From: a virus
Direction: 5' to 3' (one strand)
IMG/VR virus record: IMGVR_UViG_3300043429_000632
Coordinates: 1 to 33,334 of that record
DNA length: 33,334 nt
The notes beneath the pieces were generated by a model. That model saw only the letters and a list, made by a program, of their open reading frames with translations, ran no database searches and was not told where the DNA came from. This document shows positions 21,418 through 29,815 of this stretch, one piece after another. Positions within the stretch are counted from its first letter, which is position 1, and each line of letters starts with the position of its first letter. The translations under genes were made by a program, and so were the position numbers.

Positions 21418-21760
21418 TGGATGGATTTCACCGTTTGAAAACATGAAGCGGGTACCGCGGGAAATACGGTTAGCATACCGTAAAACTGACGGAATAATAG
21501 AAGTTGCAGGTGTGCTGGAATATTTGAAGCTGCAGAACGCACCACATGTTGACACATACCCGGGTGAAATGCGTGTCTATCAGTGGACAAGCTACCCAGA
21601 TACGGATATTCAATATCTTTATTTACGCGGTACAAAATTATCTGATGTGAAAATGTACATACATCACCCTGACGATGGTATTGATATTGGACCAAAGATT
21701 GTGGAATATTTTATACAGGATTATGAGCGTACATTGGTCATTACCGACATCATCAACTAG
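21407..21760 (+). CDS. Hypothetical protein
   Basis: A 117-residue protein from ATG 21407, with AAGGGGAG 5-6 bases upstream. The same ribosome-site string (ACAAGGGGAGTATATGC) precedes the next gene at 21774. It is beta-rich with tyrosines (IQYLYLRGTKLSDVKMYIHH). Its codon composition is more AT-rich in the second half. Function unknown. Confidence 0.6.
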   Translation: MPHDGWISPFENMKRVPREIRLAYRKTDGIIEVAGVLEYLKLQNAPHVDTYPGEMRVYQWTSYPDTDIQYLYLRGTKLSDVKMYIHHPDDGIDIGPKIVEYFIQDYERTLVITDIIN

Positions 21761-21773
21761 ACAAGGGGAGTAT

Positions 21774-22349
21774 ATGCAGCGTAGTGCACCTGAGCTGGCA
21801 AAGCTGGCTATTCTGAACGACAAAGAAATCACCCGACTGTGCAAAGACGCAGGCATGATTGCACCGTGGGAACCGACGGAGCACCGACCAGGGGTGATCA
21901 GCTACGGGGTGACCAGCTTCGGGTATGACATGCGAGTGTCTAACCAGTGGGCAACACTGCAGGCTGACGTCGTCGACCCAAAAAACGAAATGACCACGGC
22001 AATTCAGCCGTTTCACGCTGACAGCATTGACATTCCACCTGGGAGCTTCGTGCTGGCGCGCTCACACGAGGTGTGGCGCATCCCTGATGATGTGCTGGCT
22101 ATCGTGGTAGGCAAGAGCACCTACGCTCGCTGTGGGCTTATTGTAAATTGCACACCTATGGAACCTGGCTGGATGGGTACGCTGACAATTGAGCTGCACA
22201 ATGCGACACTGCACACCATTCGTGTGCATGCGTTTGAAGGCATTGCCCAGGCGCTGTTCTATCGAGGCGAGCGACCGAAGACGACATACAAGGACAAGAA
22301 GGGCAAATACATGGGGCAGACCGATGTAACGGCAGCGGTGGTGAAATGA
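21774..22349 (+). CDS. dcd: dCTP deaminase
   Basis: A 191-residue protein of the dCTP deaminase/dUTPase fold, which converts dCTP to dUTP and so feeds thymidylate synthesis. Characteristic stretches include ISYGVTSFGYDMRV near the N-terminus, the core motif GKSTYARCGLIVNCTPMEPG, then GTLTIELHN with the glutamate expected to activate water, and AFEGIAQALFY near the C-terminus. The length matches trimeric bacterial dCTP deaminases. The start ATG 21774 is chosen for its clear AAGGGGAG ribosome site. It overlaps the DUF1599-like gene by ATGA; together they form a nucleotide metabolism pair. Confidence 0.9.
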   Translation: MQRSAPELAKLAILNDKEITRLCKDAGMIAPWEPTEHRPGVISYGVTSFGYDMRVSNQWATLQADVVDPKNEMTTAIQPFHADSIDIPPGSFVLARSHEVWRIPDDVLAIVVGKSTYARCGLIVNCTPMEPGWMGTLTIELHNATLHTIRVHAFEGIAQALFYRGERPKTTYKDKKGKYMGQTDVTAAVVK

Positions 22350-22735
22350 CTAACGATGAAAAACAGCGTTTTGTGGACTGGTCGAAACTACAGGTTTCGG
22401 GGGGGTCGTTTATGAATGACCATATACCTACCAGCAATCGTGGTGAAATGACCGATGAGCAGCACGCAGAGTTTGCGCGAGTGTTGGATCTGATGACCAG
22501 CACGTACATGAAAAAGAATGCAGCGTATGGCAGCAATGCTATTGCGAGCACTGGCGGATACGGCATCATTGTGCGCATGAGCGACAAAGTGCAACGGCTA
22601 ATCACCCTGAGCGGTAAGACTTTGCACGACGGCAATGCACACGAGTATGCCGAAAGCTACGAAGACACGCTGCTAGACCTGGCAGTATACGCGGTCATCG
22701 GTATCATTTACGAGCGAGGCAAGTGGGGGAAATGA
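22346..22735 (+). CDS. DUF1599-like nucleotide metabolism-associated protein
   Basis: A 129-residue protein. The C-terminal two thirds fit the DUF1599 / nucleotide-modification-associated pattern: FARVLDLMTSTYMKKNAAYG, then GYGIIVRMSDKVQRLITL, and ESYEDTLLDLAVYAVIGII. This all-alpha family is related to MazG/dUTPase-like enzymes. The acidic ED in the last motif could bind magnesium. It is coupled to dCTP deaminase upstream, which supports a role in nucleotide pools. Exact substrate unknown. Confidence 0.7.
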   Translation: MTNDEKQRFVDWSKLQVSGGSFMNDHIPTSNRGEMTDEQHAEFARVLDLMTSTYMKKNAAYGSNAIASTGGYGIIVRMSDKVQRLITLSGKTLHDGNAHEYAESYEDTLLDLAVYAVIGIIYERGKWGK

Positions 22736-23004
22736 CAAGCTATCGCACATACACTGCTGAGCAGCGCCAGGCGATGAAAGAGCACGGCAACAATTTCTAC
22801 GTGTTCGGTGAGTATTTTGACGTTGAGGTGAAATACGCGTTTGACGCTGACGGCATTATTTCTGGCTGGGCATACCACGCACCGTTTGAGGCATTCTACA
22901 TTACCGACGAGGGGAAGCAGTGGTTTGCTGCTGCGCTGAAACCGTCGGTGGAACACCTGAAAAGCGTTTTGCACGCGTCAATAGATCGTATGAAGGCTAA
23001 CTGA
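22732..23004 (+). CDS. Hypothetical protein
   Basis: A 90-residue protein, mixed beta then helical, with many aromatic residues (FYVFGEYFDVEVKYAF). ATG 22732 is chosen because GTGGGGGAA lies just upstream and it overlaps the previous stop by 4 bases. Its stop overlaps the next ATG by one base. Function unknown. Confidence 0.6.
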   Translation: MTSYRTYTAEQRQAMKEHGNNFYVFGEYFDVEVKYAFDADGIISGWAYHAPFEAFYITDEGKQWFAAALKPSVEHLKSVLHASIDRMKAN

Positions 23005-23321
23005 TGCAATTCACTGTTACCTACTCACGACTGAAAGAAATACCAAACCCGATACCGAAGGATTGGTATGTAAATGGAGGGTCACCCGATGTTGAAGTGT
23101 TGGAGTTTCGGTATAGCACATCACTCACATTACGCACGCCAGTTGTCGTGGTTGCATACGGTGGTGATAATGGGTACGTCATATACAATCTGCTGCACCG
23201 ACTAAAGCAGGTATTCAGCGCTGAGCAGTACAAAGTGTTCGAGCGCATCCTACTGAGTGACGATTTTTGGCAGTGGTATGTGAGGAATGACACCGTCATG
23301 TTGTGGAGAACAAAGCTATGA
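23004..23321 (+). CDS. Hypothetical protein
   Basis: A 105-residue protein, with strands first (QFTVTYSRLKE, FRYSTSLTLRTPVVVVAY) and helices later (YNLLHRLKQVFSAEQYKVFERIL). No recognised motif. It overlaps its upstream neighbour by one base and the next start by four. Function unknown. Confidence 0.6.
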   Translation: MQFTVTYSRLKEIPNPIPKDWYVNGGSPDVEVLEFRYSTSLTLRTPVVVVAYGGDNGYVIYNLLHRLKQVFSAEQYKVFERILLSDDFWQWYVRNDTVMLWRTKL

Positions 23322-23542
23322 AGCCAAGGCCAAAAACAAACGCCACCGAAGAGCGCATCAAAGTGATCGAGCGCGAGTTACCGATGTGGGAGCGGAAGCT
23401 ACACGAGGCGCTGCAATATGAGCGCGAAGCAGATCAGGCACAGGCACACCAGATGGTAGAGGTGTACCACCGACACGCAAAGAACATCTTAGAGCGTATC
23501 GAACGGTACAAGCTGGAATTGCACGCGCTGAAATCGTCATAA
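23318..23542 (+). CDS. Small coiled-coil protein
   Basis: A 74-residue basic, helical protein with a heptad-like pattern (IERELPMWERKLHEALQYER; NILERIERYKLEL). ATG 23318 is chosen because GTGGAG lies upstream at good distance. It is the last gene before the lysis promoter candidate. Function unknown. Confidence 0.6.
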   Translation: MKPRPKTNATEERIKVIERELPMWERKLHEALQYEREADQAQAHQMVEVYHRHAKNILERIERYKLELHALKSS

Positions 23543-23562
23543 ATAACCGGTTTTGCTATGCT
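23534..23562 (+). promoter_or_regulatory. Candidate promoter of the lysis/packaging operon
   Basis: TCGTCA (23534-23539) as a weak -35, a 17-base spacer ending in TGC, then TATGCT (23557-23562) as -10 with an extended -10 TGN. It lies 29 bases upstream of the 23592 start in the 49-base gap. The TGCTAY motif recurs at other operon starts. Confidence 0.45.
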
Positions 23563-23591
23563 GTCACCAAGTTTTACAACGAGGTGGCAGC

Positions 23592-23909
23592 ATGGCTATC
23601 GATATCCCCAAAGCGTTTGACCTGGGTGTACCTGGTGGAACGTACACGGCAACACCGACGTATGTAGTAATCGACAAAGCTGGCCAGTGGTTTTGCACAA
23701 GCATGAGCAATGCAGGTGTACCCGCTGGCCAGTTTGGTATTCACGTGTGGTACCGAAAATCGATGAACGACGCATGGCAGATGCTCCGTTTTCGCGATAA
23801 GTGTCACGGCAATCTGACGGTGCTGGGCGGGAAGCTGTATTTCATCATTAATTCACCTAGCGGCGCAGTGACCGCTGAGCAGATCGAGCGATATCAGGGG
23901 CCAGCATGA
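23592..23909 (+). CDS. Hypothetical protein upstream of amidase
   Basis: A 105-residue protein, beta-rich with several Gly, Trp and Tyr residues. ATG 23592 follows CGAGGTGG. It has no membrane segment or catalytic motif that I recognise. It is coupled to the amidase gene (ATGA overlap at 23906) and thus to the lysis cassette, so it may be a cell-wall-binding or regulatory partner. That is only inferred from position. Confidence 0.6.
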   Translation: MAIDIPKAFDLGVPGGTYTATPTYVVIDKAGQWFCTSMSNAGVPAGQFGIHVWYRKSMNDAWQMLRFRDKCHGNLTVLGGKLYFIINSPSGAVTAEQIERYQGPA

Positions 23910-24406
23910 AATACCCAGAGATGAGCGTACCAGCGACAAGCCACGGCAGCCGACGACCAAAGCCACCACAGGTAATTGTGTTGCACCACACGGCAGGCAG
24001 TGGCAACACGGCAAACGAGGTTGAGTACTTGCGCAAGAATGACCGCGGCGTGTCAATTCATTATTACATCGCCAAAGACGGTTTAAAGACCCGCATGGTA
24101 CCTGATGACATCATCGCCTACCATGTGGGAAACTCGCTAACAGGCTCACTAGGGCTGCCAAACAACGTTTCTCTGGGCATCGAAATCAGCAATCGAGGCG
24201 ACGGCAAAGACCCGTTCACGCTGGCGCAAATCGAGAGTGTTGCGGAAACCGTCGCACTGTGGCTGACGCTGTATCCGATTCAGATGGTCACCAGCCATGC
24301 AGCCATTGACACAAAGGGAAAAATAGACCCGCTGGCGTTTCCGTGGCAACAATTTTGGGGTTTGGTCGCTGATGCAGTGCGGGGACATAATGCCGGAACA
24401 GATTGA
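23906..24406 (+). CDS. N-acetylmuramoyl-L-alanine amidase (endolysin)
   Basis: A 166-residue Amidase_2-type enzyme that cuts the bond between MurNAc and L-Ala. Metal ligands are visible: VIVLHHTAG with H27/H28, then SHAAIDTKGKIDP with H131, and D141 after K139, matching the H...H...K.DP pattern. SIHYYIAKDG and the HVGNS segment are also typical. There is no signal peptide and no separate cell-wall-binding domain, so it is expected to need a holin. Holin-like genes follow immediately. It overlaps the upstream gene by ATGA. Confidence 0.9.
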   Translation: MKYPEMSVPATSHGSRRPKPPQVIVLHHTAGSGNTANEVEYLRKNDRGVSIHYYIAKDGLKTRMVPDDIIAYHVGNSLTGSLGLPNNVSLGIEISNRGDGKDPFTLAQIESVAETVALWLTLYPIQMVTSHAAIDTKGKIDPLAFPWQQFWGLVADAVRGHNAGTD

Positions 24407-24638
24407 AGTTGCTGTTGCACGTTTAGAGGAAAAAGTTGATACCCTGCTACGTATGCAACGAACACAAGAGCACGACATCAAAGCGAATGAGCTGGCGCTC
24501 AGGGCTGAGGTAAAAGAACTGGCACGCGAGCTGGGTGCATTGCAGCAGAGCGTGAATCGTATCTGGGGTGGTGTGGCAGTAGTGGCAGCGCTCATCAGTG
24601 CTGCTACCTGGTTTGTCGATAAGCTATTGGGGAGGTAA
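24390..24638 (+). CDS. Holin-like / XhlA-type membrane protein
   Basis: An 82-residue protein with a long amphipathic coiled-coil (VAVARLEEKVDTLLRMQRT, then AELRAEVKELARELGALQ-like) and a single hydrophobic segment near the C-terminus (WGGVAVVAALISAATWFV), ending in KLLGR. This is the layout of haemolysin XhlA-type lysis proteins. ATG 24390 is preferred because GCGGGGAC precedes it; ATG 24372 is in frame too. It overlaps the end of the amidase gene. Confidence 0.65.
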   Translation: MPEQIEVAVARLEEKVDTLLRMQRTQEHDIKANELALRAEVKELARELGALQQSVNRIWGGVAVVAALISAATWFVDKLLGR

Positions 24639-24642
24639 CACC

Positions 24643-24828
24643 ATGAAAACAAAACGATGGTATTTGTCGAAAACCGTGTGGCTGAATATCATCACGGCTG
24701 TTGCGTCGGTGCTGATGCTGCTGGCGCATGATCCGTACTGGGCTGGCCAGGCAATGTACCTGCTGATGGGTAGCAGTGTGCTCAATGCGCTGCTGCGTGT
24801 CATCACTGATACGGAAATCGAGAAATGA
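24643..24828 (+). CDS. Holin
   Basis: A 61-residue membrane protein with a basic N-terminus (MKTKRWYLSKTVW) and two predicted membrane segments (LNIITAVASVLMLLAH and AGQAMYLLMGSSVLNALLRVI). The layout is that of small class II holins found beside amidases. ATG 24643 has a perfect GGGAGG ribosome site. It overlaps the small terminase start by ATGA. Holins form pores that release the endolysin. Confidence 0.7.
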   Translation: MKTKRWYLSKTVWLNIITAVASVLMLLAHDPYWAGQAMYLLMGSSVLNALLRVITDTEIEK

Positions 24829-25493
24829 CACGACGCAAACCCGAAGAACCGGATATGCCAAAAGAGGCAGAAATTCCGCTGTTTGGTGCGCGTGCACCTC
24901 GACCACCTGGGCGACCACGAAAGCGGCCACTAATTGAAGAGCCGAAGCGACCACGTGGGCGACCACGCAAAACGCCAGACGTTAAGGCTGAGCCGAAGAA
25001 CCCGATGAAAAGCCGTGCGTATGTGCGACCAGATACTATCATCCTGAAGTACAGCGACGGTACCACGGCAAAGACGACAAACCTTGACGTCGACGCATGG
25101 CTACCAGTGTTCATCAAACACCTGTCACTGTGGGGAAACGTCACTGCTGCCAGCGAGTATGTAGGCATTTCGCGCAAGACCGCTCGCAAGGCGTACAACG
25201 AGCGGCCAGACGTGCGCGAGCTGTGGCACGAAGCCATTGAGGAAGCTGCAGAGCGTCTCGAAATGGATGTGGCGCAGCGCTCGCGAAAGTCTGACCTACT
25301 CGCAATGTTTCTGTTGAAGGCGCTGAAGCCTGAGAAATATCGCGAGAAATACGAGCCACCACCACAGCAGGTGACAAACGATTTTATTGTGGAGATTGGA
25401 ATTGAGCCACCCAGACTTGCAGAATTCAACGCCAGTGAAGTTGTTGAAGCAGACGCAATCAACAGCGCCACAACTCGCATTCTTCCGGAGTGA
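24825..25493 (+). CDS. terS: Terminase small subunit
   Basis: A 222-residue protein. The N-terminus is proline- and arginine-rich with two AT-hook-like GRPRK cores at residues 29 and 45. A helix-turn-helix follows (NVTAASEYVGISRKTARKAY at about 105-125). The next helix (RELWHEAIEEAAERLEMDVA), then DLLAMFLLKALKPEKY, fits the small terminase tail. It recognises phage DNA and starts packaging with TerL. The AT-hooks are an unusual addition. Its last 92 bases overlap the large terminase start. Confidence 0.8.
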   Translation: MTRRKPEEPDMPKEAEIPLFGARAPRPPGRPRKRPLIEEPKRPRGRPRKTPDVKAEPKNPMKSRAYVRPDTIILKYSDGTTAKTTNLDVDAWLPVFIKHLSLWGNVTAASEYVGISRKTARKAYNERPDVRELWHEAIEEAAERLEMDVAQRSRKSDLLAMFLLKALKPEKYREKYEPPPQQVTNDFIVEIGIEPPRLAEFNASEVVEADAINSATTRILPE

Positions 25494-26604
25494 AGCGCGG
25501 TTTCGTGCGTTCATTGGTGGTCGTGGCAGTGGGAAAACACGCGCTGGTGTAATTGAAGTATTGCGCCAGCCAGCGAATTCAACGGGCATGATTATCGCAC
25601 CGACAAATGCCATGCTTCGCGACGGTGCGCGCAAAATGCTATTAGACATTGCGCGCAAGGCAAAAATTCTTGTTCAGGAAAACATATCGACAGGCACCAT
25701 ACGGCTGCATGGCAATCGTATTATTTTGCTGCGCTCAGCAGAAAACCCAGAACGTCTTCGTGGTGCGAATTTGGGCTGGCTGTGGGTAGACGAAGCTGCA
25801 CTAGTGAACATCGACACGTGGACAATTGCCATCGCCACATTGCGCGAAGAGCCTGGGCGCGCATGGGTAACCACCACACCACGTGGTAGGGATTGGATTT
25901 ATAACTTGTGGACGTCAGGCGATCCCGATTATCAAATCATTCACAGTCGTACAGCGGATAACCATTTTTTACCTGCGACGTTTATTGAAACGCTGCGCAA
26001 AAGCTACACCGAAGAACAATTCAGGCAGGAAGTAGCAGGCGAATTCGTCGACATGGGTGGCACGCTGTTTAAGCGACCGTGGTTTCAGATTGTCGACAGA
26101 GCGCCAGACGGTTTGGCATGGTTTCGGTATTGGGACACAGCGACCAGTATCAAAGAAACTGCCGACTATACGGCTTCGGTGAAATGCGCATTCGATGAGA
26201 ATGGTGTTCTCTACATTGCAGACGGTATCCGTGTAAAAGCGGAATTTCCAGACGTGCGCAAAATCATGCTGAACACCATGCGCAATGAGCAGTACGACAC
26301 GATGCAGGGTATCGAGCAGGCACAAGCTGGCCTGGGTGCACTGCAAGACCTCAGGCGTATGCCAGAGCTGGCTAATGTGTCACTGCAGGGGTATGTAGTG
26401 ACCAAGGATAAATTGCAGCGTGCAATGCCGTGGGCTGTGCGCGCTGAACAGGGTATGGTGCGCGTCGTGCGCGGTGAGTGGGTAAATCAGTTTATCGATG
26501 AGTGCCTGGCGTTTCCGTATGGCGATCATGATGACATGGTCGACGCGGTCAGCGGAGCAGTCGAAATGCTCGCAAATGGCCAGGTATTGTACGATTTCAT
26601 CTAG
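25402..26604 (+). CDS. terL: Terminase large subunit
   Basis: A roughly 400-residue packaging motor. ATPase: Walker A GGRGSGKT at about 39-46 and Walker B LWVDEA with D130/E131. Nuclease: RYWDTA with D245, and a final DHDDMVDA at about 375-382, the metal-binding acidic cluster. TTG 25402 is proposed as start because GGAG (25391-25394) lies 7 bases upstream; GTG 25435 and TTG 25387 are alternatives. An overlap with the small terminase gene of about 92 bases follows. It pumps DNA through the portal, and cuts it. Confidence 0.9.
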   Translation: MSHPDLQNSTPVKLLKQTQSTAPQLAFFRSEARFRAFIGGRGSGKTRAGVIEVLRQPANSTGMIIAPTNAMLRDGARKMLLDIARKAKILVQENISTGTIRLHGNRIILLRSAENPERLRGANLGWLWVDEAALVNIDTWTIAIATLREEPGRAWVTTTPRGRDWIYNLWTSGDPDYQIIHSRTADNHFLPATFIETLRKSYTEEQFRQEVAGEFVDMGGTLFKRPWFQIVDRAPDGLAWFRYWDTATSIKETADYTASVKCAFDENGVLYIADGIRVKAEFPDVRKIMLNTMRNEQYDTMQGIEQAQAGLGALQDLRRMPELANVSLQGYVVTKDKLQRAMPWAVRAEQGMVRVVRGEWVNQFIDECLAFPYGDHDDMVDAVSGAVEMLANGQVLYDFI

Positions 26605-26606
26605 GT

Positions 26607-29597
26607 ATGAGCGGGGTAACCATGGACTATAAAGCAATTGAAGCGATACCGGGTTGGTATAGCATTGCCAAAAAAGCCGGTGAGCTATACGGTACCATCG
26701 ACGCATACGAAAAGGTGCCGATGTACTACCGTGCGATAAACCTGCGTTCTGATGCGCTGGGTACGGTGCCGTTTCAATTGCTGCGCAATGATGAACCCGT
26801 CGATTATCCATTTACCACGCCACTGCAAAACCTCATCCAGCAAACCGAGCGCAGCCTACTGCTGACTGGTCGTGCGTTCTGGCTGCGCTTGTATCGTGGT
26901 CGTGTGCTATACGGTTTTCAATTTCTGAATCCTCGTTCTATCGAGGTGACATACCACGCTGATCAGCAGGTAGGCGCAGACTATCTGACTGGCCTGCGTT
27001 TCACCCAAAAAATGCAGTCAGGCGAGGTGCATGCTACCTGGACTATTGCGGACATTGTTTATTTTCACGAAGCCAGCATCAAAAGCGACGTGAATGAGGA
27101 AGTGGCGCCAGCGCGTGTGGCATTGCAGTCTGCCCAGCTGGTGTACTACCTGGAGCGTTTCCAGTCTGCGTTTTTTGAGCATGGCGCGCAGCCTGCGCTG
27201 GTGTTGTCGCTCGACAAAAGCGTTACGCCACCTGAGCTGGAGCGGATGAAAAGCCACTGGACTCGATACGTCGAAAACGTCAGCAATGCGTTTAAAACGT
27301 TTTTTTTCCGTGGCCAGGTGAACGCGCAAATTGTGACATTTCCGCTTGACCAAATGGATATGGCACCGATTCAAGAAAATGCTGTCAAGAACATTGTCAG
27401 CACGTTCGGCGTACCACGCACGATGATCGAAGCGAGCGCTGCAAACTATGCAACGGCTGATTCAGATAGACAGTCATTCTGGCGCGAAACGATTGTACCG
27501 AGACTCGCATACTATGAACGGGTTTTGAATGAACAGTTATTCAAGCCTTTAAAATACGAATTCAAATATCTACCTGAAATGTTAGATGTTTTTCAGGTCG
27601 ACGAGGCAGCACGCGCAAACAGCCTGGTGCTGTTGGTGCAAGCTGGGCTGCCTTTGCAGTACGCAATGCAAACGCTGGGGTATAAGAATATCGAAGCGGC
27701 GCTGGGTTTGCCTGAGCCTGAAATACAGGAGGTCGACGGAGGCGTAAACGTCGACAGCAATACCCCAGTCAATATGACGGCTGCACTGCCTGAAGAGCGC
27801 AACGCCAGCGGGCTCGCATCGGTGCGTATGCATGAGCTGGAGCAATACGAAGACAAAGCTACCAAGCGATACAAGCCAGGCAAGAGCGCAGCGGTCAAAT
27901 TTACCAGCGATACCCTGCCGGGGTATCTGTTGGATTACATCGACGCTGAGCTGCAAGGCGTAAAAAAAAAATCTGAAATAGCAGCCATTTTCGCAGCGGT
28001 CAAACTGTCGTATGCAGATATGACCACTGGCGAAAAACGTGTATACAAGGCCATCGTCAAAAAGCTAGAAACACGGAACGACCAGGTGGCAGCCCAGATT
28101 GCAGCGGGTGACTATGCTGCAATTGATACTGATCTACGCAATGTACTAGACGACAGCGTAGCAGGCGAGGTGCTCAAAGCTGGCGCTGAGCGAGTGCAGC
28201 CGATACGTGGCATGGCTGACGACCAGAGCGCGGCATTGGTCGAGCAGGGCATCAAGGCACATGGCGCGACGTATTTAGATAAGTACTGGAACCCGTTTTT
28301 ACAAGACTTGAGCGCGACTGAAAAAACCTATGTAGATAAAGTCATTGCGAACGCCATGGTGACCACTGGCAGTAGTGTCGAAGATATCAAAACGCAGTTG
28401 TCAATGTTTGGGCAATTGCGAGCAACGCGTATTGCATTCACTGAACCGACGCGAGCGGCGTCACAGCAGACGCTGACTATACGCGACCAGGCGCGAGGCG
28501 CTGGCATCATGGTCACCCGTATTTGGAATACGGAGAAAGACCGCATTGTGTGCCAGATGTGCGCAGACCTCGACGGACTCACCGAGGATATGTGGGAGAG
28601 CGTTTACACGGGTGATCAGGATATCACTTTGGGTGCACCAGCGCATGTGAACTGTCGATGTGACACGGGGCTGGAATATGTAGACGCAATGACGCAGCCA
28701 GTAGAAACAGAGCCTGAGCAGTTAACCATCGATGAGGCAACAGCGGAACCTGCTGACGTGCCACTATTGCAACGGAGCGCAGCGGAAATTGCGCAGCACA
28801 TTAAAGACGCAGTGCCTGCTGATCTGGCTGCGGATGCAAAAACGGTAGCAAATTGGAAAGGCAAAGGTGGGAGAGAACAACAATTAAATGATTACCATAG
28901 ACAAATGAAAAAATTGCACGGCTATGATTCAGCAGAAGCAAATGCAGCTGCAGATTTATACCAAAAGGAATTTCAGAATTATGAAAAATTAAAAATATCT
29001 GTGCAAAAAAGAGAAGAACAAGTATATAGAACTGTTCTCAGAGATTTGCAACATCAGACACCAGCAACTGTAAATGTTGTTTTTTCAGGTGTTGCTTTGT
29101 CAAAATCTCAACAAGCACGAATATCAGAATTGATTCAATTATCTATTGGTATTGCACCTGATAGCGGCAAACCAATAAATATTACTTATAAAGCACGCGG
29201 AGGTAGTGACACTGTGTCGGCTTCTTTTGGTAGAGGTGTTTTGACAGCTAACAAAAATTCCGATGCATCTTCAATTGTGCATGAATCGATGCACATTTTG
29301 CAAGATTTTCAACAATACGGAATTAGAGCAACAAACGATTTTGCAGCAACTCGTATTGCAAATGAAACTCCAGTTAGTTTGCAAACACAGGGATACAGTG
29401 TAGAAGCTATGACATATTTGGATCATACAGATTCAGCGTATACATTCCGCATCTATCCAAACATTATTCGTCAGATATCCGGGAATTATTGCGAAGTACT
29501 AACAACGGCTATTGATAATATCGCTTTAAAACCAACAGCAAAAGATACTGAATTGTTAGAATTGTTCTCGCAGATAGTGAAGGATGGTGGTAAATGA
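26607..29597 (+). CDS. Portal-MuF fusion with C-terminal HExxH metallopeptidase domain (putative polymorphic toxin)
   Basis: A 996-residue protein. Residues 1-390 have HK97-type portal features (YYRAINLRSDALGTVPFQLL, then FGVPRTMIEASAANYATADSDRQSF). Residues about 600-695 are MuF-like: DRIVCQMC with C649/C652, and HVNCRC with H680, C683, C685. The rest, from about residue 750, is encoded by AT-rich DNA and holds VHESMH (H892, E893, H896), a zincin motif, with E963 as possible third ligand. MuF proteins sit inside capsids, so this C-terminus could be delivered into the next host. ATG 26622 is an alternative start. Toxicity is inferred. Confidence 0.8.
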   Translation: MSGVTMDYKAIEAIPGWYSIAKKAGELYGTIDAYEKVPMYYRAINLRSDALGTVPFQLLRNDEPVDYPFTTPLQNLIQQTERSLLLTGRAFWLRLYRGRVLYGFQFLNPRSIEVTYHADQQVGADYLTGLRFTQKMQSGEVHATWTIADIVYFHEASIKSDVNEEVAPARVALQSAQLVYYLERFQSAFFEHGAQPALVLSLDKSVTPPELERMKSHWTRYVENVSNAFKTFFFRGQVNAQIVTFPLDQMDMAPIQENAVKNIVSTFGVPRTMIEASAANYATADSDRQSFWRETIVPRLAYYERVLNEQLFKPLKYEFKYLPEMLDVFQVDEAARANSLVLLVQAGLPLQYAMQTLGYKNIEAALGLPEPEIQEVDGGVNVDSNTPVNMTAALPEERNASGLASVRMHELEQYEDKATKRYKPGKSAAVKFTSDTLPGYLLDYIDAELQGVKKKSEIAAIFAAVKLSYADMTTGEKRVYKAIVKKLETRNDQVAAQIAAGDYAAIDTDLRNVLDDSVAGEVLKAGAERVQPIRGMADDQSAALVEQGIKAHGATYLDKYWNPFLQDLSATEKTYVDKVIANAMVTTGSSVEDIKTQLSMFGQLRATRIAFTEPTRAASQQTLTIRDQARGAGIMVTRIWNTEKDRIVCQMCADLDGLTEDMWESVYTGDQDITLGAPAHVNCRCDTGLEYVDAMTQPVETEPEQLTIDEATAEPADVPLLQRSAAEIAQHIKDAVPADLAADAKTVANWKGKGGREQQLNDYHRQMKKLHGYDSAEANAAADLYQKEFQNYEKLKISVQKREEQVYRTVLRDLQHQTPATVNVVFSGVALSKSQQARISELIQLSIGIAPDSGKPINITYKARGGSDTVSASFGRGVLTANKNSDASSIVHESMHILQDFQQYGIRATNDFAATRIANETPVSLQTQGYSVEAMTYLDHTDSAYTFRIYPNIIRQISGNYCEVLTTAIDNIALKPTAKDTELLELFSQIVKDGGK

Positions 29598-29815
29598 AAT
29601 TTGAAGCAAAGAGAGACAAATCAATTGCCATCTGGGACGATGTTAAACATAAATTTATCGGTGATTCTGAACTGATTAAAGACATCGAAACATTTATTTT
29701 TGTAATGTCCAATATAGGTAATGATGCTTTTGTTCAATTAATGAACAGACAGGAAATACTGAATATACAAGTTATTGAATACGTACCTGACGAATACCCG
29801 GAAGGGACGTTAGAC
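28860..29815. other. AT-rich module inside the portal-MuF gene and downstream gene
   Basis: Base composition changes sharply near 28860 and back near 29760-29815. My hand counts of single 60-base lines inside give 25-38% G+C (28921, 28981, 29221), compared with about half in the line starting 28801. The segment covers the metallopeptidase part of the large fusion and the small gene after it, and nothing else. This is the signature of a cassette acquired from another source. Confidence 0.75.

Noticed and set aside
24803-25480. Minus-strand frame of 225 codons opposite the small terminase
   Set aside because: It mirrors the terminase codon pattern (Arg/Gly/Ser-rich), has no ribosome site and opposes a well-supported gene.
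28641-28666. Zinc-finger reading of the MuF CxxC/HxxCRC residues as a DNA-binding domain
   Set aside because: The spacing and context (NTEKDR...CQMC, HVNCRC) fit the conserved MuF motif itself, so a separate zinc finger is not needed.
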